A stretch of 14,881 nt of DNA from an uncultured Lachnospiraceae bacterium (GCA_902797475.1 CADBTG010000204.1:1-14881), one strand, 5' to 3'; shown: positions 1 through 7,870, counted from the stretch's first letter. Made by a program: numbers and translations. Notes: generated by a model from the letters alone, not told the origin.

Positions 1-965
1 GCATGGAAATCGGCGACCTGTCCGCATTCCTGACCTATGTGACGCAGATCCTTTCGTCCCTTGTCATGATCACGTTCATGCTGATGTTCTCCTCCCGAGC
101 GCTTGCTTCCGCAAGACGTATCCGCGAGGTTATGGACGAAAAGCTTGACCTGACGGATGCGGATGCAACACAGAAAGACCTGCAGGTCAAACAGGGTGCA
201 ATCACCTTTAAGAACGTGTCCTTCCGCTATTATAAGAACAGCGAGGAGAAGGTGCTTAACAATATTAATCTGGAGATTCCCGCCGGCGCTACGGTCGGCA
301 TCATCGGCTCAACAGGCTGCGGCAAGACGACGCTTGTTTCGATGATTCCGAGACTGTACGACTGTGATGAGGGCGAAGTGCTCGTAGACGGCGTGAATGT
401 AAAGGATTACTCGCTTTATAACCTTCGTGAGGGCGTCTCGATGGTTCTTCAGAAGAACACGCTGTTCTCCGGTACCGTAGCGGAGAACCTTCGCTGGGGC
501 GACGAGAATGCAAGCGATGAGGAAATCAGACGCATGGCGCAATACGCCCAGGCTGACAAATTCGTTTCCACCTTTAAGGACGGTTACGACAGCCAGATTG
601 AGCAGGGCGGCGCGAATGTCTCCGGCGGTCAGAAGCAGAGACTCTGTATCGCAAGAGCGCTTCTTAAAAAGCCTAAGATCCTGATTCTCGATGACTCGAC
701 CAGCGCAGTCGATACCGCGACAGAGGCGCAGATCAGAAAAGCCTTTTCCGATAAAGATGTGATTGTGAGCGATCCTTACACCGAGAATCTGCGCCGCGCA
801 ACGAAGCTCATTATCGCGCAGCGAATCAGCTCCGTTCAGGACGCGGACACGATTATCGTCATGGACGACGGCGTGATTACCGGCATGGGAACACATGACG
901 AGCTTCTCGCGAACAACACCGAATACCGCGAGATTTACGAATCACAGACGGGAAAGGGGGCGTGA
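1..965 (+). CDS. ABC exporter half-transporter, degenerate-site subunit (3' part)
   Basis: This is the C-terminal part of a membrane-bound ABC exporter subunit (transmembrane domain fused to a nucleotide-binding domain, NBD). The frame is open to the left edge, so most of the membrane domain is missing. About 45 residues of the last membrane helices remain, then a full NBD with Walker A (GSTGCGKTT, near 306-332), Q-loop (VLQKNTLFSG) and a canonical VSGGQ signature near 618. Walker B reads LILDD, so the catalytic Glu is replaced by Asp (codon 693-695), and the H-loop reads IIAQR, with Gln for His (codon 819-821). These are the usual changes in the degenerate subunit of heterodimeric exporters such as TM287/288 or BmrCD. 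About 14 extra residues appear to lie between the D-loop helix and the H-loop. The next gene, 3 nt downstream, is its partner. Substrate unknown: drug, lipid or peptide are all possible. Confidence 0.93.
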   Translation, partial: MEIGDLSAFLTYVTQILSSLVMITFMLMFSSRALASARRIREVMDEKLDLTDADATQKDLQVKQGAITFKNVSFRYYKNSEEKVLNNINLEIPAGATVGIIGSTGCGKTTLVSMIPRLYDCDEGEVLVDGVNVKDYSLYNLREGVSMVLQKNTLFSGTVAENLRWGDENASDEEIRRMAQYAQADKFVSTFKDGYDSQIEQGGANVSGGQKQRLCIARALLKKPKILILDDSTSAVDTATEAQIRKAFSDKDVIVSDPYTENLRRATKLIIAQRISSVQDADTIIVMDDGVITGMGTHDELLANNTEYREIYESQTGKGA

Positions 966-968
966 GTC

Positions 969-2921
969 ATGGCAAGATCACTTGAACAATTGCAGCAGCA
1001 ATATAACAGCATCGCCAAGAAGAACGCCTTCAAGCAGCGTCCGCAGGGCGGTCCCCGGGGACGCGGTATGATGGGCGGCAAGCCGAAGAGCGCCAGGAAG
1101 ACGATTGCGCGTCTTCTGACCTATATGCGCGGATTCCGTTTCCGTTTTGCGCTTGTTCTGTTCTGCATGCTCTTAACAACCGTAACGAGTCTGGTGGGCA
1201 GCTACTTTATGGCCCCGATCATCAATAAGCTGACCTTAGCCGTGAACCCGGCGATGGCGGCCAAGATTAAAGGTTCTGCCTTTGAGAAGCTGACGGACAG
1301 CTGGATTTCCCGCCTCACATCCCGGTTCTTCCCGGATGACACGAAGGTCATGACGTATGTCCTGATGGCACTGATTCTTCTTGCAACCATTTACTGCATC
1401 GGAATCATCACGACTTATGTCCAGGCCAGACTGATGCTTTCCATCTCGCAGGGCATGATTGAGAGAATCCGTAACGATTTGTTCGAGAAGCTGCAGAGAC
1501 TGCCCGTAAGATTCTTCGATTCCAGGCAGACCGGCGAGATCATGTCCCGGTTCACCAACGATATCGACAACATCGACGTCATGATCAACAACTCGCTGAC
1601 GCAGCTGATCAGCGGCGGCGTGACTCTGATCGGAACCTTTATTTTCATGGTGACGACAAGCTGGATCCTGACGCTGATCACGGTCGTATTTATCCCGTTG
1701 TTCCTGTTCGGCGGCGTTGCCATCGGAAAGCTCAGCAGAAAATACTATGCCGCACAGCAGAGCGCACTCGGTGCCGTAAACGGCTACATCGAAGAGACGG
1801 TTACGGGTCAGAAGGTCGTAAAGGTATTCAACCACGAAGAGTGCTGTGTGGAGGAATTCTCCGCACTGAATGACGACATGCGCGATAAGCAGTTCAAGGC
1901 GCAGTTCTGGGGCGGCGTGACCGGACCGATCATGGGCAACACCTCCCAGATTTCCTACGCGGCGACAGTCGGCATCGGCGGTGTGCTGATGATCTTCGGC
2001 AAGATTACGGCCGGCGGCCTTACGGTATTCGCCTCCTACTCCCGCCAGTTTGCGATGCCGATCAACATGCTCGCGCAGCAGATGGCCACGATGTTCTCGG
2101 CACTTGCAGGAGCGGAGCGTGTATTTGAAGTCATGGATGAGGTTCCGGAAGCTCCGGATGTGGCAAATGCCAAAGCAATGCCGGACATGAAGGGTTATGT
2201 CGTCATGGAGCATGTTACCTTCGGATACAACCCGGATAAGGTTGTCCTTAAGGATATCAACCTTTACGCAAAACCCGGCCAGAAGATCGCATTTGTCGGA
2301 TCGACCGGTGCAGGAAAGACGACAATTACGAACGTGTTGAACCGGTTCTACGATATCGACGAGGGTACGATTACGATTGACGGCGTCAACGTAAAGGCGA
2401 TTGAGCGCGATGTGCTCAGAAAGAATATTGCAATGGTTTTGCAGGATACGCACCTGTTCTCGGGAACCGTTATGGAGAATATCCGCTACGGCCGTCTCGA
2501 TGCAACCGATGAGGAAGTCATCGAAGCCGCGAAGACCGCCAGCGCACACAGCTTCATCATGCGTCTGTCGGACGGCTACCAGACGAAGCTTGAGGGTGAC
2601 GGAGCGAACCTGTCGCAGGGCCAGAGGCAGCTTCTGAACATTGCAAGAGCAGCGCTTTCGAAGGCGCCGATTCTCGTACTCGACGAAGCAACCAGTTCCG
2701 TCGATACGCGTACCGAGCGTCACATCGAGCACGGCATGGACCGCCTGATGAAGAACCGTACCACATTTGTCATTGCGCACCGCCTTTCGACGGTACGAAA
2801 CGCAAATGCGATCATGGTTTTGGAGCACGGCGAGATCATCGAGCGGGGCGACCACGACGATCTGCTTGCGCAGAAGGGACGTTACTACGAGCTCTATACC
2901 GGAGCTACCGAATTGGATTAA
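969..2921 (+). CDS. ABC exporter half-transporter, catalytic subunit
   Basis: Complete 650-residue half-transporter. A basic, Gln/Gly-rich N-terminal tail of about 45 residues leads into a six-helix ABC transmembrane domain (roughly residues 55-360), followed by an NBD (about 410-645). Walker A is GSTGAGKTT with K450, Walker B is VLDEATSSVD with catalytic E573, and the H-loop has H604, all canonical. The signature, however, is LSQGQ (residues 548-552) instead of LSGGQ. A degenerate signature here faces the degenerate Walker B/H-loop of the upstream subunit, so one of the two ATP sites in the heterodimer is inactive and the other is complete. This matches TM287/288-type exporters. The ATG at 969 has a purine-rich AAAGGGGG about 8 nt upstream and starts 3 nt after the previous stop, implying translational coupling. 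The transported substrate cannot be read from the sequence. Confidence 0.95.
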   Translation: MARSLEQLQQQYNSIAKKNAFKQRPQGGPRGRGMMGGKPKSARKTIARLLTYMRGFRFRFALVLFCMLLTTVTSLVGSYFMAPIINKLTLAVNPAMAAKIKGSAFEKLTDSWISRLTSRFFPDDTKVMTYVLMALILLATIYCIGIITTYVQARLMLSISQGMIERIRNDLFEKLQRLPVRFFDSRQTGEIMSRFTNDIDNIDVMINNSLTQLISGGVTLIGTFIFMVTTSWILTLITVVFIPLFLFGGVAIGKLSRKYYAAQQSALGAVNGYIEETVTGQKVVKVFNHEECCVEEFSALNDDMRDKQFKAQFWGGVTGPIMGNTSQISYAATVGIGGVLMIFGKITAGGLTVFASYSRQFAMPINMLAQQMATMFSALAGAERVFEVMDEVPEAPDVANAKAMPDMKGYVVMEHVTFGYNPDKVVLKDINLYAKPGQKIAFVGSTGAGKTTITNVLNRFYDIDEGTITIDGVNVKAIERDVLRKNIAMVLQDTHLFSGTVMENIRYGRLDATDEEVIEAAKTASAHSFIMRLSDGYQTKLEGDGANLSQGQRQLLNIARAALSKAPILVLDEATSSVDTRTERHIEHGMDRLMKNRTTFVIAHRLSTVRNANAIMVLEHGEIIERGDHDDLLAQKGRYYELYTGATELD

Positions 2922-2944
2922 ACGTGAGATTTTTCACGAAACAG

Positions 2945-2974
2945 AGAGCCGATGCTTTTCAAAGCATCGGCTCT
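2945..2974 (+). terminator. Hairpin after the ABC exporter genes
   Basis: A perfect 14-bp inverted repeat (2945-2958 with 2961-2974) begins 23 nt after the exporter stop. The stem is strong and the loop very tight. The tail (TTGTGG) is poor in T, so termination may be incomplete; the position supports a terminator role. A smaller 5-bp hairpin (CGTGA/TCACG, 2923-2938) precedes it. Confidence 0.55.
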
Positions 2975-2985
2975 TGTGGTACAAT
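2956..2985 (+). promoter_or_regulatory. Candidate extended -10 promoter for the sensor operon
   Basis: TGGTACAAT at 2977-2985 is an extended -10 element (TGn plus TACAAT, 5 of 6 matches to TATAAT). A weak -35, TTTTCA at 2956-2961 (4 of 6), lies 18 bp upstream inside the terminator hairpin. Transcription would begin near 2992 and give a 5' leader of about 65 nt. Assigned by eye from consensus matches. Confidence 0.5.
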
Positions 2986-3007
2986 GGCTGAAAGACCTGT
3001 TGGCTGA

Positions 3008-3034
3008 GGTCCCTTCCTGCGCGAAGAAGGGGCC
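3008..3034 (+). other. Leader hairpin in the 5' UTR of the sensor operon
   Basis: GGTCCCTTC (3008-3016) pairs with GAAGGGGCC (3026-3034) over 9 bp with one G-U pair and a 9-nt loop. It lies between the putative promoter and the first gene, ending about 8 nt before the GGAAAG ribosome-binding candidate. No U-run follows, so it is not an intrinsic terminator. It could stabilise the RNA or affect initiation. No known riboswitch class was recognised. Confidence 0.35.
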
Positions 3035-3059
3035 GTAATTTGGAAAGACGGTGAACGTA

Positions 3060-4034
3060 ATGAGGATCAGAGGACTATTTTTTGTGACAGTGCTTCTTGC
3101 GGCGGTCATGCTCCCCGGCTGTAAGAAGGAGAAGGAAGAGAACAACCAGACCGGGCTTGTGCTCGGGTTCAGCCAGATCGGAAGCGAAAGCGCCTGGCGA
3201 ATCGGTAACACAAAGGACATTGAAGAGCAGGCGGAGGCGTACGGAATCGGCCTCCGGCTTGAGAACGCCAATCAGAAGCAGGACAATCAGATTGCGGCGA
3301 TACGGCGCTTTATCGCGTACCGTGTGGACGTCATCGCATTTTCCCCGGTCGTTGAGGAAGGCTGGGATAATGTTCTGATGGAAGCGAAGGAAGCAGGCAT
3401 TCCGATTATTCTTGTCGACCGTGACATCAATACCGAGCAGGAAGGGCTCACGACGTGCCTGATCGGCGCCGACTTTTACCGGGAGGGTGTTCAGGCTGCG
3501 GAGTATTTGATTCGTAAGGCGGACCGGCTGGGACTCGAGCATGTCAACATCGTCGAGATTGGCGGAACGGAGAATTCGACCCCGATGCGGCAGCGTCAGG
3601 CAGGCTTCATGGATACGATTGCCGGGGATTCCCGGATGCATGTGCTCGAAAGCATCGACGGCGACTTTTTAAAGAGCCGCGGCGAGGAATGCATGCGGTA
3701 TTATATGGAGAAGTACGGAGAGCAGATCGACGTTGTCTTCTCGCATAACGACGAGATGACCATCGGAGCCATTCCCGAGATTGAAAAAGCCGGTTTCAAG
3801 CCCGGCAAAGACATCATCATCATCTCGATTGACGGCGGTCAGGAAGCCATCAACGTGCTGAAGGAAGGCAAGATTAACTGTGTCGTGGAATGCACGCCGA
3901 AGCTCGGGAAAGAGCTGATGGAAACCGCGCTTAAGCTGAAGAAAGGCGAGACGGTGGATCCGGTGATCCATCCCGTCGAGCAGGTGTTCAGCGATGAAAT
4001 GAACGTGTCCCAAATCGGGCCGCGGGGCTACTAG
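3060..4034 (+). CDS. YtfQ-like sugar-binding lipoprotein, probable sensor partner of the kinase
   Basis: Membrane-anchored periplasmic-type binding protein (Peripla_BP_4/ribose-binding fold), about 324 residues. The signal peptide ends in the lipobox LPGC with Cys21 as the lipid attachment site, followed by a charged linker. The mature start (GFSQIGSESAWR) and the QKQDNQIAAIRRF segment closely resemble E. coli YtfQ, the galactofuranose-binding protein. The Asp-Arg pair of the binding cleft (D120, R121, in VDRDI) and the hinge-region segments SHNDEM and VECTP are kept. It lies 12 nt upstream of a histidine kinase gene, not beside permease genes, so it more likely presents ligand to the kinase than to a transporter; that role is inferred. 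The start is uncertain: ATG at 3060 gives a good signal peptide, while an in-frame GTG at 3051 sits only 3 nt from GGAAAG (3042-3047). Confidence 0.88.
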   Translation: MRIRGLFFVTVLLAAVMLPGCKKEKEENNQTGLVLGFSQIGSESAWRIGNTKDIEEQAEAYGIGLRLENANQKQDNQIAAIRRFIAYRVDVIAFSPVVEEGWDNVLMEAKEAGIPIILVDRDINTEQEGLTTCLIGADFYREGVQAAEYLIRKADRLGLEHVNIVEIGGTENSTPMRQRQAGFMDTIAGDSRMHVLESIDGDFLKSRGEECMRYYMEKYGEQIDVVFSHNDEMTIGAIPEIEKAGFKPGKDIIIISIDGGQEAINVLKEGKINCVVECTPKLGKELMETALKLKKGETVDPVIHPVEQVFSDEMNVSQIGPRGY

Positions 4035-4046
4035 GCGGGCGGAAGC

Positions 4047-5513
4047 ATGAGCAGGCTCAAAAAAGAAAACAGCATATTGGGACAGATCAGCAATCTGAGT
4101 CACCGGCTTGTTCTGTTGCTGGTCGTTCCGATCATCATCAGTCTGGTTCTGATGCTGTTTTACGCTGTCAAATACCATAACGCCATTGAGCGAATGGAAA
4201 CGGCAACGCAGCTGCAGACCATTGTAAAGGATCAAATCCCGGAGAGTGCCTGGAATATCGTAAGCGGACGGCAGACCATTCAGGAAAGCGGCATTTATTC
4301 CACCATTCATTCGGTGAACGAATCCATCGATTCGATTACGACGGCGGCAAGTGAAGAAAACAGCCTGTCGCTTACGGTCGCAAGGCGTACGATGCAGACG
4401 CTTGAAAACTATGTGGACCGCATACGGGACAATGTCGAGGCGAAGGTTCCCGTAGTCGAGAGCCAGGCCATCATCGAAGAAGTGCGCGGCGTGGCATCGC
4501 TTGTCGGCAGCATGTTGGATGAATATATTACGATGGAAATCAACTCCACGGCAAAGCTGAGCCTGAGTCTTCGAATCGGCGTGCTGTTCTCGGCCGTTGC
4601 GGAGGTTTTAATTATCCTCCTTGCGCTGTGGGTTCGGACCCGGACGGTAAATGCGACGGCAGCTGCCATTCGTCTGCCGATTGAACGGCTTGAAGAAGCG
4701 GCGGCAAGCATTGCCGAGGGCTCTTTTGATACGAGAATCGCAGACACCAATGTCACGGAGCTTCGGAATCTGACGTTTCAGATCAATACGATGGCCGACC
4801 GTCTGCAGGACATGATGAAGAAAAGCAATCTGGACGCGAGAAGGCTTCGTAAGGCTGAGCTTCGCACGCTGCAGGCGCAGATCAATCCGCATTTTCTGTA
4901 TAATACGCTCGATGCCATTGTCTGGAAAGCAGAGGCGGGCGAGAAGGACGAAGTCATTCATCTGACAAGCGCGTTAAGCGACTTCTTCCGAATCAGCCTT
5001 TCTTCCGGCGCGGACTGGATTCCGATCAGCCAGGAGAAGAAGCATATCGAAGGCTATCTGAAGATCCAGCAGACCAGATACCGCGATATCATGGATTACG
5101 AAATTGACATTCCGGACGAAATCGGCGATTACTATATTCTGAAGCTTTTGCTGCAGCCGCTTGTCGAGAATGCGCTGTATCACGGCGTCAAGATTAAGCG
5201 CGGCGGCGGTTCGATCCGCGTTTGCGGGAAGGTGCAGGACGGCTTCCTTACATTTTCCGTAAAGGATACGGGGCTCGGCATGAGTCCGGAGCAATTGGCC
5301 GATTTGAAGGAAAGAATGAAGAAGGGGCAGCCGTCGGTCAGCGAGGGAAACGGCGGATTCGGGCTTGTGAACGTCAACATGCGAATCCGGCTTTACTATA
5401 ACCAGGCGGATGACCTGATGATTGAAAGCGGTCCGGAAGGAACAACGGTAAGCTTTAAGGTGCCGCTCAGAACGCGAGAGGAGATTTACGATAATGAAAG
5501 TGTTTCTGGTTGA
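4047..5513 (+). CDS. YesM/LytS-type membrane sensor histidine kinase
   Basis: Complete 488-residue sensor kinase. TM1 spans about residues 21-41, then a largely helical extracytoplasmic domain of about 135 residues, TM2 at about 177-196, a HAMP linker (about 197-255), the His_kinase domain (PF06580) and an HATPase_c domain. The phospho-acceptor is H282 in QINPHFLYNTLD. The N-box Asn is N375 in PLVENALYHG, followed by the G1 motif DTGLGM and the G2 motif GGFGLVNVNMRI. The outer domain is smaller than the dCache domains found in many YesM kinases and shows no obvious ligand pocket. This fits a kinase that reads the adjacent binding protein instead of the sugar itself (inference). ATG 4047 follows a GGCGGAAG ribosome-binding site. 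The gene ends 20 bp inside the response regulator gene, suggesting coupled translation. Confidence 0.93.
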   Translation: MSRLKKENSILGQISNLSHRLVLLLVVPIIISLVLMLFYAVKYHNAIERMETATQLQTIVKDQIPESAWNIVSGRQTIQESGIYSTIHSVNESIDSITTAASEENSLSLTVARRTMQTLENYVDRIRDNVEAKVPVVESQAIIEEVRGVASLVGSMLDEYITMEINSTAKLSLSLRIGVLFSAVAEVLIILLALWVRTRTVNATAAAIRLPIERLEEAAASIAEGSFDTRIADTNVTELRNLTFQINTMADRLQDMMKKSNLDARRLRKAELRTLQAQINPHFLYNTLDAIVWKAEAGEKDEVIHLTSALSDFFRISLSSGADWIPISQEKKHIEGYLKIQQTRYRDIMDYEIDIPDEIGDYYILKLLLQPLVENALYHGVKIKRGGGSIRVCGKVQDGFLTFSVKDTGLGMSPEQLADLKERMKKGQPSVSEGNGGFGLVNVNMRIRLYYNQADDLMIESGPEGTTVSFKVPLRTREEIYDNESVSG

Positions 5514-6744
5514 TGACGAGATTGTTGTGCGGGAAGGAATCAGAGAGTCTTTTCCGTGGGACGATACGTCGTACGTTTTGGTCGGCGAGGCGCCGGACGG
5601 AGAGATGGCGCTGCCGATGATTCGGGACACCAACCCCGACATTGTCATTACCGACATCAAAATGCCGTTCATGGACGGAATCGAGCTTTGCCGGATCATG
5701 AAGACGCAGATGCCGTGGATCGGAATCATCGTCTTAAGCGGATACGACGAGTTTGAGTATGCGAGACAGTGCATTCAGCTCGGTGTCCGGGAGTATATGT
5801 TAAAGCCGATCAATTCGGATGCCCTCAAGGAAACACTGGATAAGGTGAGCGAGCAGCTGAAGGCGGAGCGGAATACATTCGTTCATGCGGCGAGCCTGCG
5901 GGCGCGCATGGAAAGCGGCGGCAAGCTTGTAAAGGAGAAGCTGGTCGGGTCGCTGTTTAATAACGAAGCGGCGCCGAAGGATGCGCCTGATGTGCTGACG
6001 CAGCTTTCCACAATGGGCTGTCCGGTTCCGGCGGCGTTTTATACGGTCATTGATGCAGCCTTTGCCCCGGTTGAAGAGGGGCAGGCGGTTGCGGATGCTC
6101 TTTCGGAGAGCGCGGGCGTTGCGCTTCCTTCTCCGGGACGTGTCGGGACAAGGTTTTTGATCCCGGGCGAATCCGCCGAGGACGTGGAGGAGCGGGCGTA
6201 TGCATTTGCCACGACGCTTGCAAGAGAGCTGGAGCGGGTCGATTCCTCGGAAATCCGAATCGGAATCGGCGAGATTGTCGAAAAGCCGGAGGAGATATTC
6301 CAAAGCTTTAAGACCGCAAGGCACATCCGGCATCTTCTGGCGGAGCGGACGGACGAGAAGGCAATCATTCTCGGAACAAGAGAGATGGGTGAGCCGACGG
6401 ACGAGAAGGCACCGGCCGTCGTCAATGAGGCAAAGCTTTATATGTCGTTGCATTTTTCAGAGCCCGGACTGATGTTACAGGACGTGGCCAAGGCGGTCAG
6501 CATGAGCAGCAGCCGCTTCTCGACGGTATTCTCGCAGCAAAACGGGCAGACGTTCACGGAGTATCTGGTCACGCTTCGGCTTAAGAAGGCCAAGGAGCTT
6601 CTGCGCACGACCAATGAAAGGAGCTCGCAGATCGCGCGGGAGGTCGGGTATAACGACGCACACTATTTCAGTTACATCTTCAAAAAGAACACGGGGATGA
6701 CCCCTTCGGATTACCGCTTACAGTATCAAAATCAACCTGAGTGA
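5494..6744 (+). CDS. YesN-type response regulator with AraC DNA-binding domain
   Basis: Complete 416-residue response regulator. The receiver domain (about 1-120) has the acidic pocket D7/D8, phospho-acceptor D54 in ITDIKMP and the conserved Lys K104 in MLKPIN. A middle region (about 125-305) is weakly conserved and typical of YesN-family regulators. The C-terminal about 105 residues form a double helix-turn-helix AraC domain, with the family signature around IAREVGYNDAHYFSYIFKK. It starts within the kinase gene (20-bp overlap) behind GAGAGGAG, so the two are a cognate pair. Members of this family usually activate nearby sugar transport operons; the obvious target is the ABC importer that begins 150 bp downstream. 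Arginine codons here are often CGG, unlike in the downstream binding protein gene. Confidence 0.95.
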   Translation: MKVFLVDDEIVVREGIRESFPWDDTSYVLVGEAPDGEMALPMIRDTNPDIVITDIKMPFMDGIELCRIMKTQMPWIGIIVLSGYDEFEYARQCIQLGVREYMLKPINSDALKETLDKVSEQLKAERNTFVHAASLRARMESGGKLVKEKLVGSLFNNEAAPKDAPDVLTQLSTMGCPVPAAFYTVIDAAFAPVEEGQAVADALSESAGVALPSPGRVGTRFLIPGESAEDVEERAYAFATTLARELERVDSSEIRIGIGEIVEKPEEIFQSFKTARHIRHLLAERTDEKAIILGTREMGEPTDEKAPAVVNEAKLYMSLHFSEPGLMLQDVAKAVSMSSSRFSTVFSQQNGQTFTEYLVTLRLKKAKELLRTTNERSSQIAREVGYNDAHYFSYIFKKNTGMTPSDYRLQYQNQPE

Positions 6745-6754
6745 AAGATTTTTA

Positions 6755-6785
6755 ACCGCGTTTGGAATTTCCGCCCAAACGCGGT
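6755..6785 (+). terminator. Rho-independent terminator after the sensor operon
   Basis: An 11-bp perfect stem, ACCGCGTTTGG (6755-6765) with CCAAACGCGGT (6775-6785), has a 9-nt loop and is followed by the T-rich ATTATTTT. It begins 11 nt after the regulator stop and separates the sensor operon from the importer operon. Confidence 0.85.
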
Positions 6786-6792
6786 ATTATTT

Positions 6793-6813
6793 TGAACCAA
6801 GTCGGTATGAACC
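6793..6813 (+). promoter_or_regulatory. Direct repeat TGAACC-N9-TGAACC, candidate regulator site
   Basis: TGAACC occurs at 6793-6798 and again at 6808-6813, a 15-bp period, just upstream of the candidate -35 of the importer promoter. AraC-type regulators bind direct repeats in this position, so this is a plausible site for the response regulator encoded immediately upstream. It is short, and the link to the regulator is inference. Confidence 0.3.
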
Positions 6814-6817
6814 TTGA

Positions 6818-6846
6818 TTTACCGCAAAGCGGCGTTGCGCTATCCT
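6818..6846 (+). promoter_or_regulatory. Candidate importer promoter with a palindrome in the spacer
   Basis: TTTACC (6818-6823) and TATCCT (6841-6846), each 4 of 6 to the sigma-A consensus, are 17 bp apart. Such a weak promoter would fit activator dependence. An imperfect palindrome at 6823-6839 (outer half-sites CGCAA and TTGCG) fills the spacer, where a repressor would block polymerase. Assigned by eye only. Confidence 0.35.
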
Positions 6847-6894
6847 TATGCATGGAAGGTCGATGACGGCCCGAAAAAAAGGAGGATGGCAAAA

Positions 6895-7854
6895 ATGAGA
6901 AAGTTTAAAGCTTTGTTCTTGGTTATGATTCTCGTTGTCTGCTGCATGGCTACCGCCTGCAAGAAGGATGACAAGGATGACAAGATTAAAGTGGGCGTTG
7001 TTAATAACCCGCCTTCTGAGTCCGGTTACCGTGAAGCAAACGTAAAAGATATGGAAGCGGTTTTCTCGGAAGCAAACGGTTACACACTGAAGACGTTCTA
7101 CAGCATCAAGAATGATGAGCAGCTTCAGGCAGCGCAGGGGTTCATTACGGAAGGTGTTGACTACCTGCTGATTTCCGCAGCAGAGACGACCGGTTGGGAC
7201 GATGTTTTGAAGAAGGCGAAAGAAGCCGGAATCAAGGTTTATCTCTTCGACCGCATGATCGATGTAGACACCAGCCTGTATGAGGCAGCAGTTGTTTCCG
7301 ACATGGCAAAGGAAGGCGAGACCGCAGTGAACTGGCTGCTCTCCCAGAATCTGCCCGAGTACAAGGTTATCCACATTCAGGGAGCCATGGGTTCCGACGC
7401 TCAGATCGGACGTACCGGCGCTCTTGATAAGCAGTTCGAGTCCGGAAAGATGAAGAAGGTTGTTCAGCAGACGGCGACCTGGGACGAGGCAGAAGCCAAG
7501 AAGATCGTTGAAGCTGTTATCAACAGCGGCGAAGACTTTAACGTAATCTACGCAGAGAACGACGGTATGGCAAAGGGTGCCGTAGCAGCACTTGACGAAG
7601 CCGGCATCACGCACGGAGTAGACGGTAAGGTAATCGTTATGGGATTTGACTGCAATAAGTGGGCTCTTCGTGAGCTTCTTGCAGGAAAATGGAACTACGA
7701 CGGACAGTGCAGCCCCTTCCAGGCTCAGATCATCAGCGATCTGATTAAGAGCGGAAAGGCTCCGGCGTCCAAGCAGATTATCAACAATGAGAAGGGCTTC
7801 GATGCAAAGGCTCTCACTCAGAACGATATCGACACTTACGGTTTAGGTGAGTAA
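6895..7854 (+). CDS. Sugar-binding lipoprotein of the ABC importer (YtfQ-like)
   Basis: Extracellular binding component of the importer, 319 residues. The signal peptide ends in the lipobox MATAC with Cys22 as the lipid-anchored residue, followed by an Asp/Lys-rich linker. The mature domain is a Peripla_BP_4 fold with the cleft Asp-Arg pair (D119, R120 in FDRMI), an ENDGM segment and QCSP near the C-terminus, parallel to NDEM and ECTP in the sensor-operon binding protein. The two are diverged paralogues. ATG 6895 is chosen because GGAGG (6881-6885) is 9 nt upstream; the in-frame ATG at 6886 abuts GGAGG and longer starts lack a site and spoil the signal peptide. Arginine codons are mainly CGT/CGC, suggesting high expression. 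First gene of the importer operon, 81 nt before the ATPase. Confidence 0.93.
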   Translation: MRKFKALFLVMILVVCCMATACKKDDKDDKIKVGVVNNPPSESGYREANVKDMEAVFSEANGYTLKTFYSIKNDEQLQAAQGFITEGVDYLLISAAETTGWDDVLKKAKEAGIKVYLFDRMIDVDTSLYEAAVVSDMAKEGETAVNWLLSQNLPEYKVIHIQGAMGSDAQIGRTGALDKQFESGKMKKVVQQTATWDEAEAKKIVEAVINSGEDFNVIYAENDGMAKGAVAALDEAGITHGVDGKVIVMGFDCNKWALRELLAGKWNYDGQCSPFQAQIISDLIKSGKAPASKQIINNEKGFDAKALTQNDIDTYGLGE

Positions 7855-7870
7855 TTCATAATCCGCTAAG

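Noticed and set aside
1236..2855. Long open frame on the - strand (539 codons) opposite the second exporter gene
   Set aside because: It lies wholly antisense to a gene with clear ABC motifs; its translation is rich in His, Arg and Cys with no recognisable domain, typical of a shadow frame.
3008..3034. Riboswitch or attenuator in the sensor operon leader
   Set aside because: Only a single simple hairpin is visible, with no U-run and no conserved aptamer pattern that I recognise, so it is listed only as a leader hairpin.
3669..4310. Antisense open frame over the end of the first binding protein and start of the kinase
   Set aside because: It spans two genes with strong family support and shows no domain features of its own.
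6814..6894. Upstream extension of the importer binding protein to 6814
   Set aside because: It would place extra residues before a good signal peptide, overlaps the promoter elements, and lacks a ribosome-binding site; ATG 6895 behind GGAGG is better.
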